A stretch of DNA of 6,182 nt, taken from assembly GCA_902494595.1 (NCBI GenBank), contig CABUTY010000089.1:1-6182 (forward strand), read 5' to 3'. The notes beneath the pieces were generated by a model, which was given only the letters and a program-made list of their open reading frames with translations, searched no databases and was not told where the DNA came from. Within the stretch, counting starts at the first letter, position 1. Every line of letters starts with the position of its first letter. The DNA comes from an uncultured Porphyromonadaceae bacterium. Lineage in GTDB: Bacteria; Bacteroidota; Bacteroidia; Bacteroidales; Muribaculaceae. Shown here piece by piece: positions 5,576 to 6,182 of the stretch. The position numbers and the translations under genes are program-made.

Positions 5576-6182
5576 ATGGAAAAAGAGTTGCCGGAAGGAT
5601 TCAGGGAGAATGTGATTGGTCGCGGGGATATCGACGGGGCGTCGTTGCTGACGGCTCTTGATGGTCCGGCCACCATATCGGTGAAGATCAACAGGCGCAA
5701 GGGGGCAGCGGCGCTTGCCGGCGGGATTAACGCGGTTGAGGAGCTTACAGGCTATGAGGGCCTTGAGCCTGTGCCATGGTGCGCCTCGGGATTCTATCTT
5801 CCCGAGCGGCGTCCATTCACACTCAACCCGCTGATGCATGGCGGCGTGTTCTACGTTCAGGAACCGGCATCCATGATTTATGAAAGCATCGTGGCCCGAC
5901 ATGCCGCCGGGATGCCCCCGGGACTCGTCCTCGACATGTGTGCCGCGCCGGGCGGTAAATCCACTTCCATCATCAATGCCCTACCCGACGGCTGGCGTCT
6001 CGTTGCCAATGAGTTTGTACCCTCCCGGGCTGCCGTACTCCGCGAGAACCTCATCAAATGGGGATACCCCGACATCACCGTAACCAATGCCGACACCGCG
6101 GCGTTCGCCCGCACTCCTTTATTCAGCATAGTGGCCGTGGATGCTCCCTGCTCCGGCGAAGGCATGATGCGCAAGGAACCCG
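5576..6182 (+). CDS. RsmF/NOL1-NOP2-Sun-family RNA m5C methyltransferase, 3' end outside window
   Basis: An open frame of 202 codons runs from ATG 5576 off the right edge, so the gene is truncated only by the window. It encodes the N-terminal part of a SAM-dependent RNA (cytosine-5) methyltransferase of the RsmF/YebU type, which acts on 16S rRNA in E. coli. Visible family marks are the N-terminal LPEGFRE, GVFYVQEPASM (90-100), the SAM motif I DMCAAPGGKS (120-129) and motif IV DAPCSGEGMMRKEP (189-202), whose Pro-Cys192 corresponds to a conserved active-site cysteine. Full-length relatives have roughly 450-480 residues, so the rest of the catalytic domain, including the second motif cysteine, and any C-terminal RNA-binding domain are missing here. 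The precise rRNA target in this organism is inferred only. The start sits 4 nt after a -7 box and has no Shine-Dalgarno sequence. Confidence 0.92.
   Translation, partial: MEKELPEGFRENVIGRGDIDGASLLTALDGPATISVKINRRKGAAALAGGINAVEELTGYEGLEPVPWCASGFYLPERRPFTLNPLMHGGVFYVQEPASMIYESIVARHAAGMPPGLVLDMCAAPGGKSTSIINALPDGWRLVANEFVPSRAAVLRENLIKWGYPDITVTNADTAAFARTPLFSIVAVDAPCSGEGMMRKEP

Noticed and set aside
5513..5902. Minus-strand open frame of 129 codons
   Set aside because: It lies opposite the RsmF-like gene, whose plus-strand frame carries clear motifs but runs off the window edge.

Overview
This looks like chromosomal DNA of a Bacteroidota bacterium, most likely order Bacteroidales and plausibly a gut Muribaculaceae-type organism. 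The phylum call rests on promoters of the Bacteroidota form (TTTG, about 19-20 bp, TAnnTTTG), start codons mostly without Shine-Dalgarno sequences, and a peptide transporter with the NMGERFGYY signature I associate with this phylum. The family-level placement is inference. I see no mobile element, CRISPR array, tRNA or rRNA.

Layout. Positions 1-236 hold no gene I can name: possibly the last codons of an upstream gene, a hairpin terminator (90-121) and a well-formed promoter (183-213). That promoter reads into a sufE-type sulfur-acceptor gene (237-677) and, 38 bp later, a POT-family peptide transporter (716-2386), ended by a strong hairpin terminator (2424-2455). A second plus-strand unit (2542-4283) has its own promoter and encodes a divergent RsmI-like tetrapyrrole-methylase-fold methyltransferase. 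Its stop overlaps, by ATGA, the start of a YycJ/WalJ-type metallo-beta-lactamase-fold hydrolase. Two separately transcribed minus-strand genes follow: a small putative lipoprotein (4894-4322), convergent with the hydrolase gene, and a TM2-domain membrane protein (5301-4999). A UUCG-loop terminator lies between them. Finally the first 202 codons of an RsmF/NOL1-NOP2-Sun-type RNA m5C methyltransferase run off the right edge from 5576.

How the genes fit. This is mostly core or housekeeping content: Fe-S cluster sulfur transfer, peptide uptake, two predicted nucleic-acid or RNA methyltransferases and a putative nuclease-like hydrolase. I found no clear new defence or biosynthetic system. The most notable signal is regulatory. 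Three separate genes have the -7 box TAnnTTTG ending exactly 4 nt before the start codon, which predicts leaderless or near-leaderless mRNAs; one of them starts with GTG. Other points are a divergent catalytic-region motif in the RsmI paralogue, a possible sliding-clamp-like motif in the disordered N-terminus of the hydrolase, charge-motif substitutions in the transporter, and a structured 5' leader ahead of the TM2 gene.
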